From: Serratia sp. H1w
GTDB lineage: Bacteria > Pseudomonadota > Gammaproteobacteria > Enterobacterales > Enterobacteriaceae
DNA: 64,000 nucleotides
Assembly (NCBI RefSeq): GCF_000633355.1
Contig: NZ_AYMQ01000094.1
Location: 1-64,000, forward strand
Direction of reading: 5' to 3'
Shown here: piece after piece, positions 28,130 to 36,070 of the stretch
How the letters are laid out: each line of letters starts with the position of its first letter
Numbering within the stretch: position 1 is the stretch's first letter
Program-made: the position numbers and the translations under genes
Notes under the pieces: model-generated
What the model was told of the DNA's origin: nothing
What the model saw: the letters and a program-made list of their open reading frames with translations, nothing else
Database searches by the model: none

Positions 28130-28157
28130 TACATATACCCAAAATCTTTCAAGGTTG
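28130..28157. repeat. Degenerate enterobacterial repeat (TTCAAG-TTGC type)
   Basis: ATACCCAAAATCTTTCAAGGTTGC resembles the common intergenic repeat of Serratia and Yersinia that begins ATACCC and contains TTCAAGTTGCAG. Only this short arm is recognisable. Confidence 0.4.
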
Positions 28158-28307
28158 CGTGCTAATACCCACCAACCTTAATGCATAAGGGTAAATCGAT
28201 TAGCACTTAATAACGGAGGGATATTGATCGTTTTAGTCAGGCAGGCTGGCAATAATCCTTGCAGCAGTCACATCCCAGTCCATTAAAAATGCACGAGAAT
28301 CAAACAG

Positions 28308-28336
28308 GCTGATGCGATAAACCCTACCGCATCAGC
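28308..28336 (-). terminator. Hairpin between peptide gene and downstream operon
   Basis: Perfect 9-bp stem GCTGATGCG / CGCATCAGC with an 11-base loop, about 40 bases after the peptide stop. On the minus strand a moderately T-rich stretch follows. It probably acts as a partial terminator, letting the peptide message exceed that of the export genes, as is common for small-peptide operons. Confidence 0.55.
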
Positions 28337-28377
28337 ACTGGCATCAGTTCCTGTCAGACAGGATACCGATGTTTACA

Positions 28378-28566
28378 TTATGGCTGCGCAGGGCAGCTGC
28401 TCAGCGCAACTGGTTTGCTGTCAACGCTAACAACCTTGCCATCTTTGTCTACACAAGTGGTAACAGCATTACAAGTGGTTGGAGTCAGGTTTACATACTC
28501 AACGCTACAGGTTTTGCAAGTGCCGCCAACGATTGTGCTAGCTTCAGAAACGTTTAATTTTTTCAC
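28378..28566 (-). CDS. Double-glycine leader peptide, cysteine-rich (DUF4762-like)
   Basis: A 62-residue precursor starting at GTG 28566, seven bases after AAGGA. Residues 1-15 (MKKLNVSEASTIVGG) form a classical double-glycine leader. The 47-residue core has five cysteines (Cys17, 20, 32, 38, 58) and many Thr, Val and Ser. The leader resembles the small enterobacterial family I know as DUF4762, which has no experimentally known role that I can name. The adjacent C39 exporter and DsbA-like protein suggest a secreted, disulfide-bonded peptide such as a bacteriocin or signal. No immunity gene was recognised. Confidence 0.8.
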   Translation of the reverse strand: MKKLNVSEASTIVGGTCKTCSVEYVNLTPTTCNAVTTCVDKDGKVVSVDSKPVALSSCPAQP

Positions 28567-29179
28567 AACATCATCCTTATATAAAAGTGAAATTTAATAG
28601 CCCTAGTTATTTCCATCATAAATAATAGAAAAAATCTATGCTCAATATAAAGGCACGATAACTCATGCCTTTATTAAAGCATGATATTAGAATAGTTAAT
28701 TATTCCCTCTACTGCAGTGATGACAACGATAGCGCTATATTTAATGCATTTCAATAATAATTTTAGCATCAAATATCACGAAAACATTATATTACAGAAC
28801 ATCCGATCAAGGATATTTCTTACATACAGGTAGGTTAATACTCTAAAAATAACAATAATAGCCTGAATATACCGCATGAGAGACCCAAAGGCTAATGCAG
28901 GATCATTCTTATTACCTAAGAATAATCATCCACTAAAAATCAGAAGGTTTTAGCGAAAAATCAGACGTTTCGCAGCCTCACCGGCGGTTCAAAGGGAAGA
29001 GGTGAGACTTGCAAAGGCAGCGTCGTCACTCGGTTGTGAAGCACTACGCATTCTTTTTCAACGCTGAGTAACGCGGACACATTGTGATGGAACAACTACG
29101 CATAATTCTTATCCTCTTCTCGCCACCGGATTTTGAGCATTTTAACGTTGCCTCCTGATCACTACGGAGGAAACAACAG
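28567..29179. other. Intergenic region between peptide gene and ppdD
   Basis: AT-rich, 613 bases, no supported ORF. It must contain the divergent promoters of the peptide operon (minus strand) and ppdD (plus strand). A 9-bp inverted repeat lies at 28647-28674. The region marks the right edge of the inserted block. Confidence 0.6.
28647..28674. promoter_or_regulatory. Inverted repeat upstream of the peptide gene
   Basis: ATAAAGGCA (28647-28655) and TGCCTTTAT (28666-28674) form a perfect 9-bp dyad with a 10-base spacer, about 80-110 bases before the peptide start. A possible operator for the operon; no regulator gene is known to match it. Confidence 0.4.
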
Positions 29180-29617
29180 ATGGGAACACAACGCGGTTTT
29201 ACCCTGATCGAATTAATGGTGGTTATCGCCATCGTCGCCATTCTCAGCGCCATTGGCATCCCAGCCTATCAGCGTTATATCCAGAAAGCCGCCATGACTG
29301 ACATGCTGCAGGCCATGGTGCCCTATAAAATGGCGGTTGAACTGTGCGCGCTGGAAGGCGGCGGCCCGTCAGGCTGCGATGCAGGGACTAAAGGCATCCC
29401 CGCCGGGGCAGCAACCCGCTATGTCAGCAGTATTCAGGTCAGCGGGGGTACCATCAGCCTCGTTGGTACCCAGAGCTTGCAAGGGCTAACGGTGACGCTG
29501 ACCCCCACCACCGACGCCACCGGCCCGATGCGCTGGACGCGCCAATGCAACAGCAGTAACACCAGCCTGCTGGAAACCTGCCAGGAAGTTTTCCGTTTTG
29601 ATGATGCCACCCAGTGA
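29180..29617 (+). CDS. ppdD: Type IV prepilin PpdD
   Basis: A 145-residue major prepilin. After a short basic leader MGTQRG comes the prepilin peptidase site G/FTLIELMVVIAIVAIL, with Glu at mature position 5. Two C-terminal cysteines (RQCNSS and ETCQEV) can form the D-loop disulfide. A GGAGG site precedes the ATG. It starts the ppdD-hofB-hofC operon, whose pilus is often weakly expressed in enterobacteria. Confidence 0.94.
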   Translation: MGTQRGFTLIELMVVIAIVAILSAIGIPAYQRYIQKAAMTDMLQAMVPYKMAVELCALEGGGPSGCDAGTKGIPAGAATRYVSSIQVSGGTISLVGTQSLQGLTVTLTPTTDATGPMRWTRQCNSSNTSLLETCQEVFRFDDATQ

Positions 29618-29626
29618 GGAACCTGC

Positions 29627-31063
29627 ATGGAAATCAGCGATGAAATCCACGCGCTGTGCCAGCGTTACCAGGCGCTGGCCCTTAGCGAAGACGCACAGCG
29701 GCTGACTATTGCCCTGCATGGCGAAATCCCTGTGGCTCTGGTGAGCGCGCTGCGTTTCGCCACTGGTAAAAGCGTTGGGATAGAACAATGGCCTATTGCA
29801 CGGCTGGAGCAGGCACAGCACCAACGGCAACCTCTCGCCCTGGTGCCTGCACAGGAAAATACCGAGGAACAATCCCCTTCGCTTAATGACGACGGCGATA
29901 CTCCGGTGGTGCAATTCATTAATCAGACGCTGCGCAGCGCCATCCAGCGGCGCGCCTCTGACGTACATTTTGAGCCTTATCAGCAGAGGTTCCGCGTCAG
30001 GTTAAGGATTGACGGTGTCCTTCAGGCTATCGCTTCCCCACCCTTTTCGCTGGCAGCCAGGATCACCGCCAGACTGAAGATCATGGGGCAGTTGGATATC
30101 GCCGAGCGCCGCCTGCCGCAGGATGGCCAACTCAGCGTGCAGTTAGATAACGCCAGTTTCTCAATGCGTATCTCTACCCTACCCACGCTGCATGGTGAAA
30201 AGGTAGTGCTGAGGATCCTGCAAACCGACCGCCAGGAATTACCGCTCGAACAGCTTGGCATGAGCCAGGAAGCGCTTGGATCTTATGCCGATGCCCTCTG
30301 CAACCCGCAAGGCATGATCCTGGTTACCGGCCCAACCGGCAGCGGTAAAACCGTGACGCTGTACAGCGGGTTACGCCAGTTGAACGATGCGCAGAGCAAC
30401 CTGTGCAGCGTCGAAGATCCCATCGAGATCCCGGTATTCGGTATTAACCAGACGCAGGTCAACAGCAAAACCGATCTGGATTTCGCCCGCGTGTTGCGTG
30501 CTCTGCTGCGCCAGGATCCGGATGTCATCATGATCGGCGAGATCCGCGATAAAGAAACGGCCGAAATTGCCGTCAAGGCAGCTCAAACCGGGCATCTGGT
30601 GTTATCGACCCTGCATACCAATTCCACCTGCGAAACCCTGACCCGCCTGACCCAAATGGGCATTCCCGGTTACCTGCTGGCGGCCTGCCTGAAACTGGTG
30701 ATTGCCCAACGCCTGGTGCGGCGTTTGTGCATCCATTGCCGCTATCCACAAGTGGAGATCCTGCACTTCCCGGCCGCTATCTGGCCAGAACCCCTGATCC
30801 CGTGGCGTGCAGCTGGCTGTGAGCATTGCTTTGGGGGTTATTACGGTCGGATTGGCGTCTACGAGTTGCTGAAGATCACCCCGGAGATCCAGAACGCCCT
30901 GATGCAAAATGCCTCGGTGAGACAGTTGGCCGATATTGCACAACAGCAAGGCCAGGTGGCGCTGTTGCAAGCAGGCCTGACGTTGGTCGCTCAGGGAACC
31001 ACCTCGCTGGAAGAGCTATATCGCGTGGTTGGGGTAACCACTCAGACAGAGAGCAAACCATGA
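29627..31063 (+). CDS. hofB: Type IV pilus assembly ATPase HofB (PilB/GspE family)
   Basis: Cytoplasmic hexameric ATPase powering pilin polymerisation. The 478-residue protein has the Walker A VTGPTGSGKTVTL, Asp box and Walker B (DPDVIMIGEIRD), and His box (GHLVLSTLHTN). Its zinc-binding cysteine pairs are RLCIHCR and GCEHCFGGYYGRIGVYELL. It begins nine bases after the ppdD stop and overlaps hofC by ATGA. Confidence 0.94.
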   Translation: MEISDEIHALCQRYQALALSEDAQRLTIALHGEIPVALVSALRFATGKSVGIEQWPIARLEQAQHQRQPLALVPAQENTEEQSPSLNDDGDTPVVQFINQTLRSAIQRRASDVHFEPYQQRFRVRLRIDGVLQAIASPPFSLAARITARLKIMGQLDIAERRLPQDGQLSVQLDNASFSMRISTLPTLHGEKVVLRILQTDRQELPLEQLGMSQEALGSYADALCNPQGMILVTGPTGSGKTVTLYSGLRQLNDAQSNLCSVEDPIEIPVFGINQTQVNSKTDLDFARVLRALLRQDPDVIMIGEIRDKETAEIAVKAAQTGHLVLSTLHTNSTCETLTRLTQMGIPGYLLAACLKLVIAQRLVRRLCIHCRYPQVEILHFPAAIWPEPLIPWRAAGCEHCFGGYYGRIGVYELLKITPEIQNALMQNASVRQLADIAQQQGQVALLQAGLTLVAQGTTSLEELYRVVGVTTQTESKP

Positions 31064-32259
31064 AAACTCGCCGCCTGTTTGTTTGGCAAGCTATCGACAG
31101 CCAGGGTGGCATTCGCAATGGCGAACTGCTGGCGGAGGAGAAAAATCAGGTCTATCAGCACTTGCTGGAACAGGGGTTACAACCTTATCAAATGGGGCCT
31201 GGGAAACGGGTTTCTGCACGTCAATGGCGTGGCGAGCCGATGATCCAATTCACCCGCCAGTTGGCAACCCTGTTGCAGGCCGGGCTACCGCTGGTCAATA
31301 GCCTGGAGCTGCTGGCGCAGGAGCATCAAGCGGCGGCCTGGCGCTGTCTGTTGCGGGAAATCAGCCACAGCGTGGCAATGGGGCACCCCTTTTCCGAAGT
31401 GATTGCCGAGCAGCATCGCGTATTCCCCTTAATCTATCGCCAACTGATCGCCATCGGCGAATTGACGGGTAATCTGGATCGCTGTTGCCTGCAGTTGGCA
31501 CAGCAGCAAGAAGCCCAGCAGAAGCTACAGAAGAAGGTCCTGAAGGCACTGCGCTACCCGCTGTTTATCTGTCTGGTGGCCATGGTGGTCACTATTTTAA
31601 TGTTGGTGATGGTGCTGCCGGAGTTTGCCAAGATTTATCAATCTTTCGATGCTCCATTACCCTGGTTTACCCAGGGCCTGCTGGCACTGTCTGGCGTCTT
31701 GATCGCTACCGGGCCTTATCTGTTGCTCGCGGTCGCTGGGCTGGCAGGGTTTTATTGGCGCTGGCTGCATCCGTTGGCGGATTGGCAACAACGTGAACAG
31801 GCGATGTTGCTGCGCATCCCGTTGATTGCCTCGTTGGTCAAGGGCAACTGCCTGAGTCAGGTATTTCGTATTCTGGCCATGACCCAGCAGGCGGGATTAA
31901 CGCTGGTGGCAGGGCTAAGTGCGGCGAAGCTATCGGTGAATATTGTGTTTTATTGCCAGGCGCTGACGGCGATAGAACAGCAACTGTCCCAAGGATATCC
32001 CTTCCACAGTGCGCTGGCTCAACAGCCGCTGTTTCCCTCGCTGTGCCAGCAGTTGGTGCGGGTGGGGGAAGAATCCGGCACGTTGGATATTCTGTTGGAC
32101 AAGCTGGCGGTTTGGCACGAACAACAGACCTATGAACTCGCCGATACGCTGGCACAAACGCTGGAACCATTGCTGATGATAGTGGTAGGAGGGATTGTGG
32201 GAACGCTGGTGGTCGCGATGTATTTGCCGATATTCCAGTTGGGGAATGTGCTGGGGTAA
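31060..32259 (+). CDS. hofC: Type IV pilus inner-membrane platform protein HofC (PilC/GspF family)
   Basis: A 399-residue polytopic protein with two copies of the GspF domain (FTRQLATLLQAGLPLVNSLE and the second RILAMTQQAGLTLVAGLS), each followed by membrane helices. It anchors the pilus assembly motor. The frame is open farther upstream, but ATG 31060, overlapping the hofB stop, gives MKTRRLFVWQAIDSQG, the family N-terminus. Confidence 0.93.
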   Translation: MKTRRLFVWQAIDSQGGIRNGELLAEEKNQVYQHLLEQGLQPYQMGPGKRVSARQWRGEPMIQFTRQLATLLQAGLPLVNSLELLAQEHQAAAWRCLLREISHSVAMGHPFSEVIAEQHRVFPLIYRQLIAIGELTGNLDRCCLQLAQQQEAQQKLQKKVLKALRYPLFICLVAMVVTILMLVMVLPEFAKIYQSFDAPLPWFTQGLLALSGVLIATGPYLLLAVAGLAGFYWRWLHPLADWQQREQAMLLRIPLIASLVKGNCLSQVFRILAMTQQAGLTLVAGLSAAKLSVNIVFYCQALTAIEQQLSQGYPFHSALAQQPLFPSLCQQLVRVGEESGTLDILLDKLAVWHEQQTYELADTLAQTLEPLLMIVVGGIVGTLVVAMYLPIFQLGNVLG

Positions 32260-32274
32260 TTCCCTGTTTGATAA

Positions 32275-32294
32275 GGGCGCAGCATGCGGCGCCC
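32275..32294. repeat. Palindromic repeat, family 2 (copy 1)
   Basis: GGGCGCAGCATGCGGCGCCC lies between the convergent hofC and guaC genes. It is a near-perfect 20-bp palindrome, matching copies at 36012, 59191 and 63055. It may serve as a bidirectional terminator here. Confidence 0.75.
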
Positions 32295-32309
32295 CACCAT
32301 GTCAGACCG

Positions 32310-33353
32310 TTATTTGCTGCCGAAAACGCGGTTTTCCTGCTCCGCCACGCGGATAAAGGTGGTGCGCTTGGTCAGCTCTTTCAGACGCTCTGCGCCTACG
32401 TAAGTACAGGCAGAACGCAGGCCGCCGAGAATATCGCGCACGGTAAACTCGACTTCACCACGCAGTGGCAGCTTGACGGTTTTACCTTCTGCCGCACGGT
32501 AGCCAGCTACCCCACCCACATGGCGTTTCATGGCGGACTCTGAGCTCATGCCGTAAAACAGCATGAATTTCTCACCGTTCTCTTCCACCACGGTGCCTTC
32601 ACATTCATCGTGCCCGGCCAACATGCCGCCCAGCATGACAAAGTCTGCACCGCCGCCGAAGGCTTTCGCCACATCGCCCGGAACAGAACAGCCGCCATCG
32701 CTGACAATCTGCCCGCCCAGACCGTGTGCAGCATCGGCACACTCGATCACGGCGGAAAGTTGTGGATAACCTACGCCGGTTTTCACACGGGTAGTACAGA
32801 CCGAACCAGGGCCAATCCCGACCTTCACGATGTCGGCACCGGACAGCACCAGCTCTTCCACCATTTCACCGGTAACCACGTTACCCGCGCAAATCACATG
32901 GCTTGGGCAGGCTTCACGGGCTCTTTTCAGGAAGGCCACAAAGTGTTCGGAATAACCGTTGGCCACGTCGATGCAGATAAATTTCAACAGCGGAGAGAGC
33001 GCCAGGATCTGCTTCATCTTGACGAAATCGGCTTCAGAAGTCCCGGTAGACACCATCACATGGCGCAGCACGGATTCAGGCACGCGCTGAACGAACTCAG
33101 CCCATTGCTCTACGGTGTAATGTTTATGAACGGCGGTGAGAACGTCGAAGGATGCCAGGGCCTCGGCCATGCGGAAGGTGCCAACCGTGTCCATATTGGC
33201 GGCGATAATCGGCACACCGGACCAGTTCCAACCTGAATGTTTGAAGGTAAACTGACGCTCCAGTTCAACTTCCGAACGGCTTTTCAGCGTGGAGCGCTTA
33301 GGGCGGATCAACACATCTTTAAAGCCTAACTTCAAATCTTCTTCAATACGCAT
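32310..33353 (-). CDS. guaC: GMP reductase
   Basis: NADPH-dependent reductive deamination of GMP to IMP, returning guanine nucleotides to the common purine pool. The 347 residues match the E. coli length. The IMPDH/GMPR barrel shows the active-site cysteine loop [11 protein letters not shown], the nucleotide-binding SDGGCS and [11 protein letters not shown]. It is single-gene, convergent with hofC and divergent from coaE, as in E. coli. Confidence 0.96.
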   Translation of the reverse strand: MRIEEDLKLGFKDVLIRPKRSTLKSRSEVELERQFTFKHSGWNWSGVPIIAANMDTVGTFRMAEALASFDVLTAVHKHYTVEQWAEFVQRVPESVLRHVMVSTGTSEADFVKMKQILALSPLLKFICIDVANGYSEHFVAFLKRAREACPSHVICAGNVVTGEMVEELVLSGADIVKVGIGPGSVCTTRVKTGVGYPQLSAVIECADAAHGLGGQIVSDGGCSVPGDVAKAFGGGADFVMLGGMLAGHDECEGTVVEENGEKFMLFYGMSSESAMKRHVGGVAGYRAAEGKTVKLPLRGEVEFTVRDILGGLRSACTYVGAERLKELTKRTTFIRVAEQENRVFGSK

Positions 33354-33700
33354 GACTGATGATTTCCTGGTTTTTGGCGACGGATCGCAGAGGGATTTCG
33401 AACCTCTACCCTACAACTTGAAAGACGACGGGTAGGTTATTGCCAGTTCCAGTGATGCTATCATACGCACTAATAATCACTCGGCAAGACTGCGATTTCA
33501 CCTTTATTTGCGGTACAATCCCACAAATTTACCTGCTACACCCCAATGTGATTGCCGCCTCATTTTCCCGATGCCACGACTCAATATTTCTCAGCTGAAA
33601 CCTCAAGCGCGAGGTAAGCCACGCGCGCCCGCTTGCACTTCTGCGCGATCGCTTTATGATTCGTTTATTATTTTTGGTGAAATCAGGATCCCCTTCGACC
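33354..33700. other. Intergenic region between guaC and coaE
   Basis: No gene. It carries the divergent guaC and coaE promoters and a fragment of an intergenic repeat at 33400-33440. A T-arm-like string GGTTCGAAATCC occurs on the minus strand but no tRNA folds around it. Confidence 0.55.
33400..33438. repeat. Degenerate enterobacterial repeat with dyad symmetry
   Basis: AACCTCTACCC and GGGTAGGTT flank ACAACTTGAAAGACGAC. The string resembles the end of the common repeat AACTTGAAGTATGACGGGTA of Serratia and Yersinia. It lies about 50-85 bases before guaC and could form a leader hairpin. Confidence 0.45.
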
Positions 33701-34324
33701 ATGGCCTACATAGTGGCATTAACCGGCGGTATCGGCAGCGGCAAATCCACCGTAGCCAACGCCTTTGCACGTTTAGGCGTGGTCATTGTTGATGCGGATA
33801 TCATCGCTCGCCAGGTTGTTGAGCCTGGAACCCCGGCATTGGACGCTATTGCGGCACATTTTGGTAATGAAATGTTGCTGACGGACGGATCCCTCAACCG
33901 TGCGGCTTTACGTCAGCGGATCTTCAGCGATCCCGACGAAAAGCGCTGGCTAAACCAGCTGCTGCACCCTCAGATCCAGCGGGAAACGCAGCGACAACTA
34001 GCCAACGCCCAGAGTTGTTACGTACTATGGGTAGTACCCTTGCTGGTAGAAAACGGCCTGCAAGATCGTGCCGACCGCGTTTTAGTGGTGGATGTCGACA
34101 GCGAAACACAATTGGCCAGAACCATGGCCCGCGACGGCATCGACCGCCAACAGGCGCTAAATATTCTGTCTGCACAGGCCACGCGTGAACAGCGCCTGGC
34201 CGTTGCGGATGACGTCATTGACAATAGCGGCAGTGCACAGGAAATCGCATCCCATGTCGCCGCATTGCATCAACACTATCTTGAGCTGGCAACTTCAGCG
34301 ACCCGACAGGATCACACCGAATGA
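33701..34324 (+). CDS. coaE: Dephospho-CoA kinase
   Basis: Last step of CoA synthesis: ATP-dependent phosphorylation of the 3'-hydroxyl of dephospho-CoA. The 207-residue P-loop kinase starts [17 protein letters not shown] (Walker A) and has DADIIARQV and VVPLLVENG. The ORF is open 15 codons upstream, but ATG 33701 matches the family start. It overlaps zapD by ATGA. Confidence 0.95.
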   Translation: MAYIVALTGGIGSGKSTVANAFARLGVVIVDADIIARQVVEPGTPALDAIAAHFGNEMLLTDGSLNRAALRQRIFSDPDEKRWLNQLLHPQIQRETQRQLANAQSCYVLWVVPLLVENGLQDRADRVLVVDVDSETQLARTMARDGIDRQQALNILSAQATREQRLAVADDVIDNSGSAQEIASHVAALHQHYLELATSATRQDHTE

Positions 34325-35073
34325 GTGACGCTTCCCCGACTGTTCTCTTTGAACACCCGTTAAATGAAAAAATGCGTACCTGGCTGCGGATCGAGTTTTT
34401 ATTGCAGCAGCTCCATGGCCAAAGAGCACTGAGCGAAACGGCAATCGCCCTGACTTTTTTCCGCACCGTTGCGGACCTGCTGGACGTATTGGAACGTGGC
34501 GAAGTGCGCACCGAACTGCTGAAAGAGCTGGAACGCCAGCAGCAGAAATTACTGCAATGGGCAGAGTTGCCCGGTGTCGATATCTCGGTGGTCAATCAAC
34601 TACGCAGCCAATTGAAAGGTTGCGCCTCAGCGCTGATGTCTGCCCCACGTATGGGTCAGGCACTACGTGAAGATCGGCTGATAAGCCTGGTTCGCCAGCG
34701 TCTGAGCATCCCTGGCGGCTGTTGCAGCTTCGATTTGCCAACGCTGCATATGTGGATGCACGTGGCGCAACATGAACGTGATGCCGACGTGGCAGAGTGG
34801 TTGCAAACCCTCGAACCTTTGAATCAGGCGCTGACCATCGTGTTGGATCTGGTGCGCCAGGCCGGACCGTTCCGCAATCAGATCAGCCTTAACGGCTTCT
34901 TCCAGGATAACGCCGAGGGTGCAGATCTGTTACGCTTACGTATTAATCTGGCTTACCAGCTTTACCCGCAGATTTCCGGCCACAAGACGCGCTATGCCAT
35001 CCGTTTCCTGCCGCTAGACAGTGAAAACGGCGTAGTGCCGGAGCGTCTGACCTTTGAGCTGGCCTGCTGTTGA
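34321..35073 (+). CDS. zapD: Cell division protein ZapD
   Basis: A 250-residue cytosolic protein that cross-links and bundles FtsZ filaments at the Z ring. It follows the E. coli protein along its length, beginning with [20 protein letters not shown] and holding the central [14 protein letters not shown] motif. It is coupled to coaE by an ATGA overlap and followed by yacG. Confidence 0.94.
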   Translation: MSDASPTVLFEHPLNEKMRTWLRIEFLLQQLHGQRALSETAIALTFFRTVADLLDVLERGEVRTELLKELERQQQKLLQWAELPGVDISVVNQLRSQLKGCASALMSAPRMGQALREDRLISLVRQRLSIPGGCCSFDLPTLHMWMHVAQHERDADVAEWLQTLEPLNQALTIVLDLVRQAGPFRNQISLNGFFQDNAEGADLLRLRINLAYQLYPQISGHKTRYAIRFLPLDSENGVVPERLTFELACC

Positions 35074-35107
35074 TGATAACCCCTTGGATTTTAAGAGGGA
35101 GCAAGGA

Positions 35108-35305
35108 ATGAATATGACCGTAGTAAAATGCCCAACCTGTGGCAAAGGCGTGGTTTGGGGCGAAGTCAGCCCATTTAGGCCGTTCTGCTGCAAGCGCTGC
35201 CAGCTGATCGATCTGGGTGAATGGGCCGATGAAGAGAAGCGTATTCCCAGCAACGAAGATCTGAACGAAAGTGAAGATTGGTCGGAGGACCGGGAGCCGC
35301 TTTGA
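35108..35305 (+). CDS. yacG: DNA gyrase inhibitor YacG
   Basis: A 65-residue zinc protein that binds GyrB and inhibits gyrase. The four zinc cysteines are in CPTCGK and CCKRCQ, followed by [15 protein letters not shown] and an acidic tail. Two starts are close together: ATG 35108 (GAGGGAG seven bases upstream) and ATG 35114 (AAGGA six bases upstream). It completes the coaE-zapD-yacG operon. Confidence 0.93.
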   Translation: MNMTVVKCPTCGKGVVWGEVSPFRPFCCKRCQLIDLGEWADEEKRIPSNEDLNESEDWSEDREPL

Positions 35306-35330
35306 ACACGGCTTGCAGCGTGCCTTGGTG

Positions 35331-35487
35331 CCCCCTCACCCTAACCCTCTCCCACAGGGAGAGGGGACCGAACGTGCCACAGATTATCCCCTGCACCTGA
35401 CCGCGACTCCGGGTTAGCCCCCTCTCCCCATACCCGTGTTCATGAAACTCTCAGCCTTTACATCGGGAGAGGGCTGGGGTGAGGGGA
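35331..35487. repeat. Composite palindromic repeat, family 1 (copy 2)
   Basis: Arms CCCCTCACCCTAACCCTCTCCC (from 35332) and GGGAGAGGGCTGGGGTGAGGGG (35466-35487) are inverted, with inner GGGAGAGGGG and CCCCCTCTCCCC units between them. It sits just after yacG and before the mutT stop, between convergent genes. Confidence 0.8.
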
Positions 35488-35526
35488 AATAGCCAACCTT
35501 GACTGACCAACGTTACGGCCAAAAAT

Positions 35527-35931
35527 TTACTGTGCGGCACTGGCCTGCGCCACCAGCAGTTTGATGATAATGACATTGGCTTCGGGGAACTCTTCCTCGC
35601 GCAGATCGGCCTGCTTCACCCAGCGCATCGGCTGCCCTTCACGGCCATAGGGTTCGCCCGCCCACTCTTCCACCAGATAGAAATTCAGCGTCACAATCCG
35701 ATCGGTGAAGCGGTGCTCCAGCACCTCCAATAGTCGAGCCTGTTTAGTGTCGATCCCGGTTTCTTCGAGTAATTCGCGGCCTAATGCCTGTTCCGGCGTT
35801 TCGCCCTGCTCAATCTTGCCGCCAGGGAATTCCCAAAAACCCGCCATGTGCGAATCCGCAGCGCGGCGCGTGATGAAGATTTCCTGCTGTGGGTTACGGA
35901 TAATCCCTACGGCGATGTTCAGGTGCTTCAT
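35527..35931 (-). CDS. mutT: 8-oxo-dGTP diphosphatase MutT
   Basis: Sanitises the nucleotide pool by hydrolysing 8-oxo-dGTP. The 134-residue protein has the complete Nudix box GGKIEQGETPEQALGRELLE followed by ETG. The ORF runs far upstream, but ATG 35931 (MKHLNIAVGIIRN) has a GGAGG site five bases before it and matches MutT. It follows secA, after a strong terminator. Confidence 0.95.
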   Translation of the reverse strand: MKHLNIAVGIIRNPQQEIFITRRAADSHMAGFWEFPGGKIEQGETPEQALGRELLEETGIDTKQARLLEVLEHRFTDRIVTLNFYLVEEWAGEPYGREGQPMRWVKQADLREEEFPEANVIIIKLLVAQASAAQ

Positions 35932-35960
35932 CGCATCCTCCAGATCTTGATAGCTAAAAA

Positions 35961-35984
35961 AAGGGCTCAGCATGCTGAGCCCTT
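35961..35984 (-). terminator. Rho-independent terminator after secA
   Basis: AAGGGCTCAGCATGCTGAGCCCTT is a perfect palindrome; on the minus strand it is followed by a run of T. It lies between the secA stop and the mutT start and should end most secM-secA transcripts. Confidence 0.85.
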
Positions 35985-36011
35985 CAGGTTGATGTAAAAA
36001 TGGAACAGCGA

Positions 36012-36031
36012 GGGCGCAGCATGCAGCGCCC
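36012..36031. repeat. Palindromic repeat, family 2 (copy 2)
   Basis: GGGCGCAGCATGCAGCGCCC followed by CTACGTA, 40 bases beyond the secA stop. It shares the trailing CTACGTA with the copy at 63055. Confidence 0.75.
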
Positions 36032-36070
36032 CTACGTAGTGGGCCCCGAGACCCACTCACCGCGCCTGGC

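Noticed and set aside
29044-29259. Minus-strand ORF overlapping the ppdD start
   Set aside because: It is antisense to the well-supported prepilin signal and has no homology I recognise.
33381-33412. tRNA-like T-arm on the minus strand (GGTTCGAAATCC)
   Set aside because: No acceptor, D or anticodon stems can be drawn around it, and the T-stem would need a nine-base loop. Treated as chance or part of a repeat.
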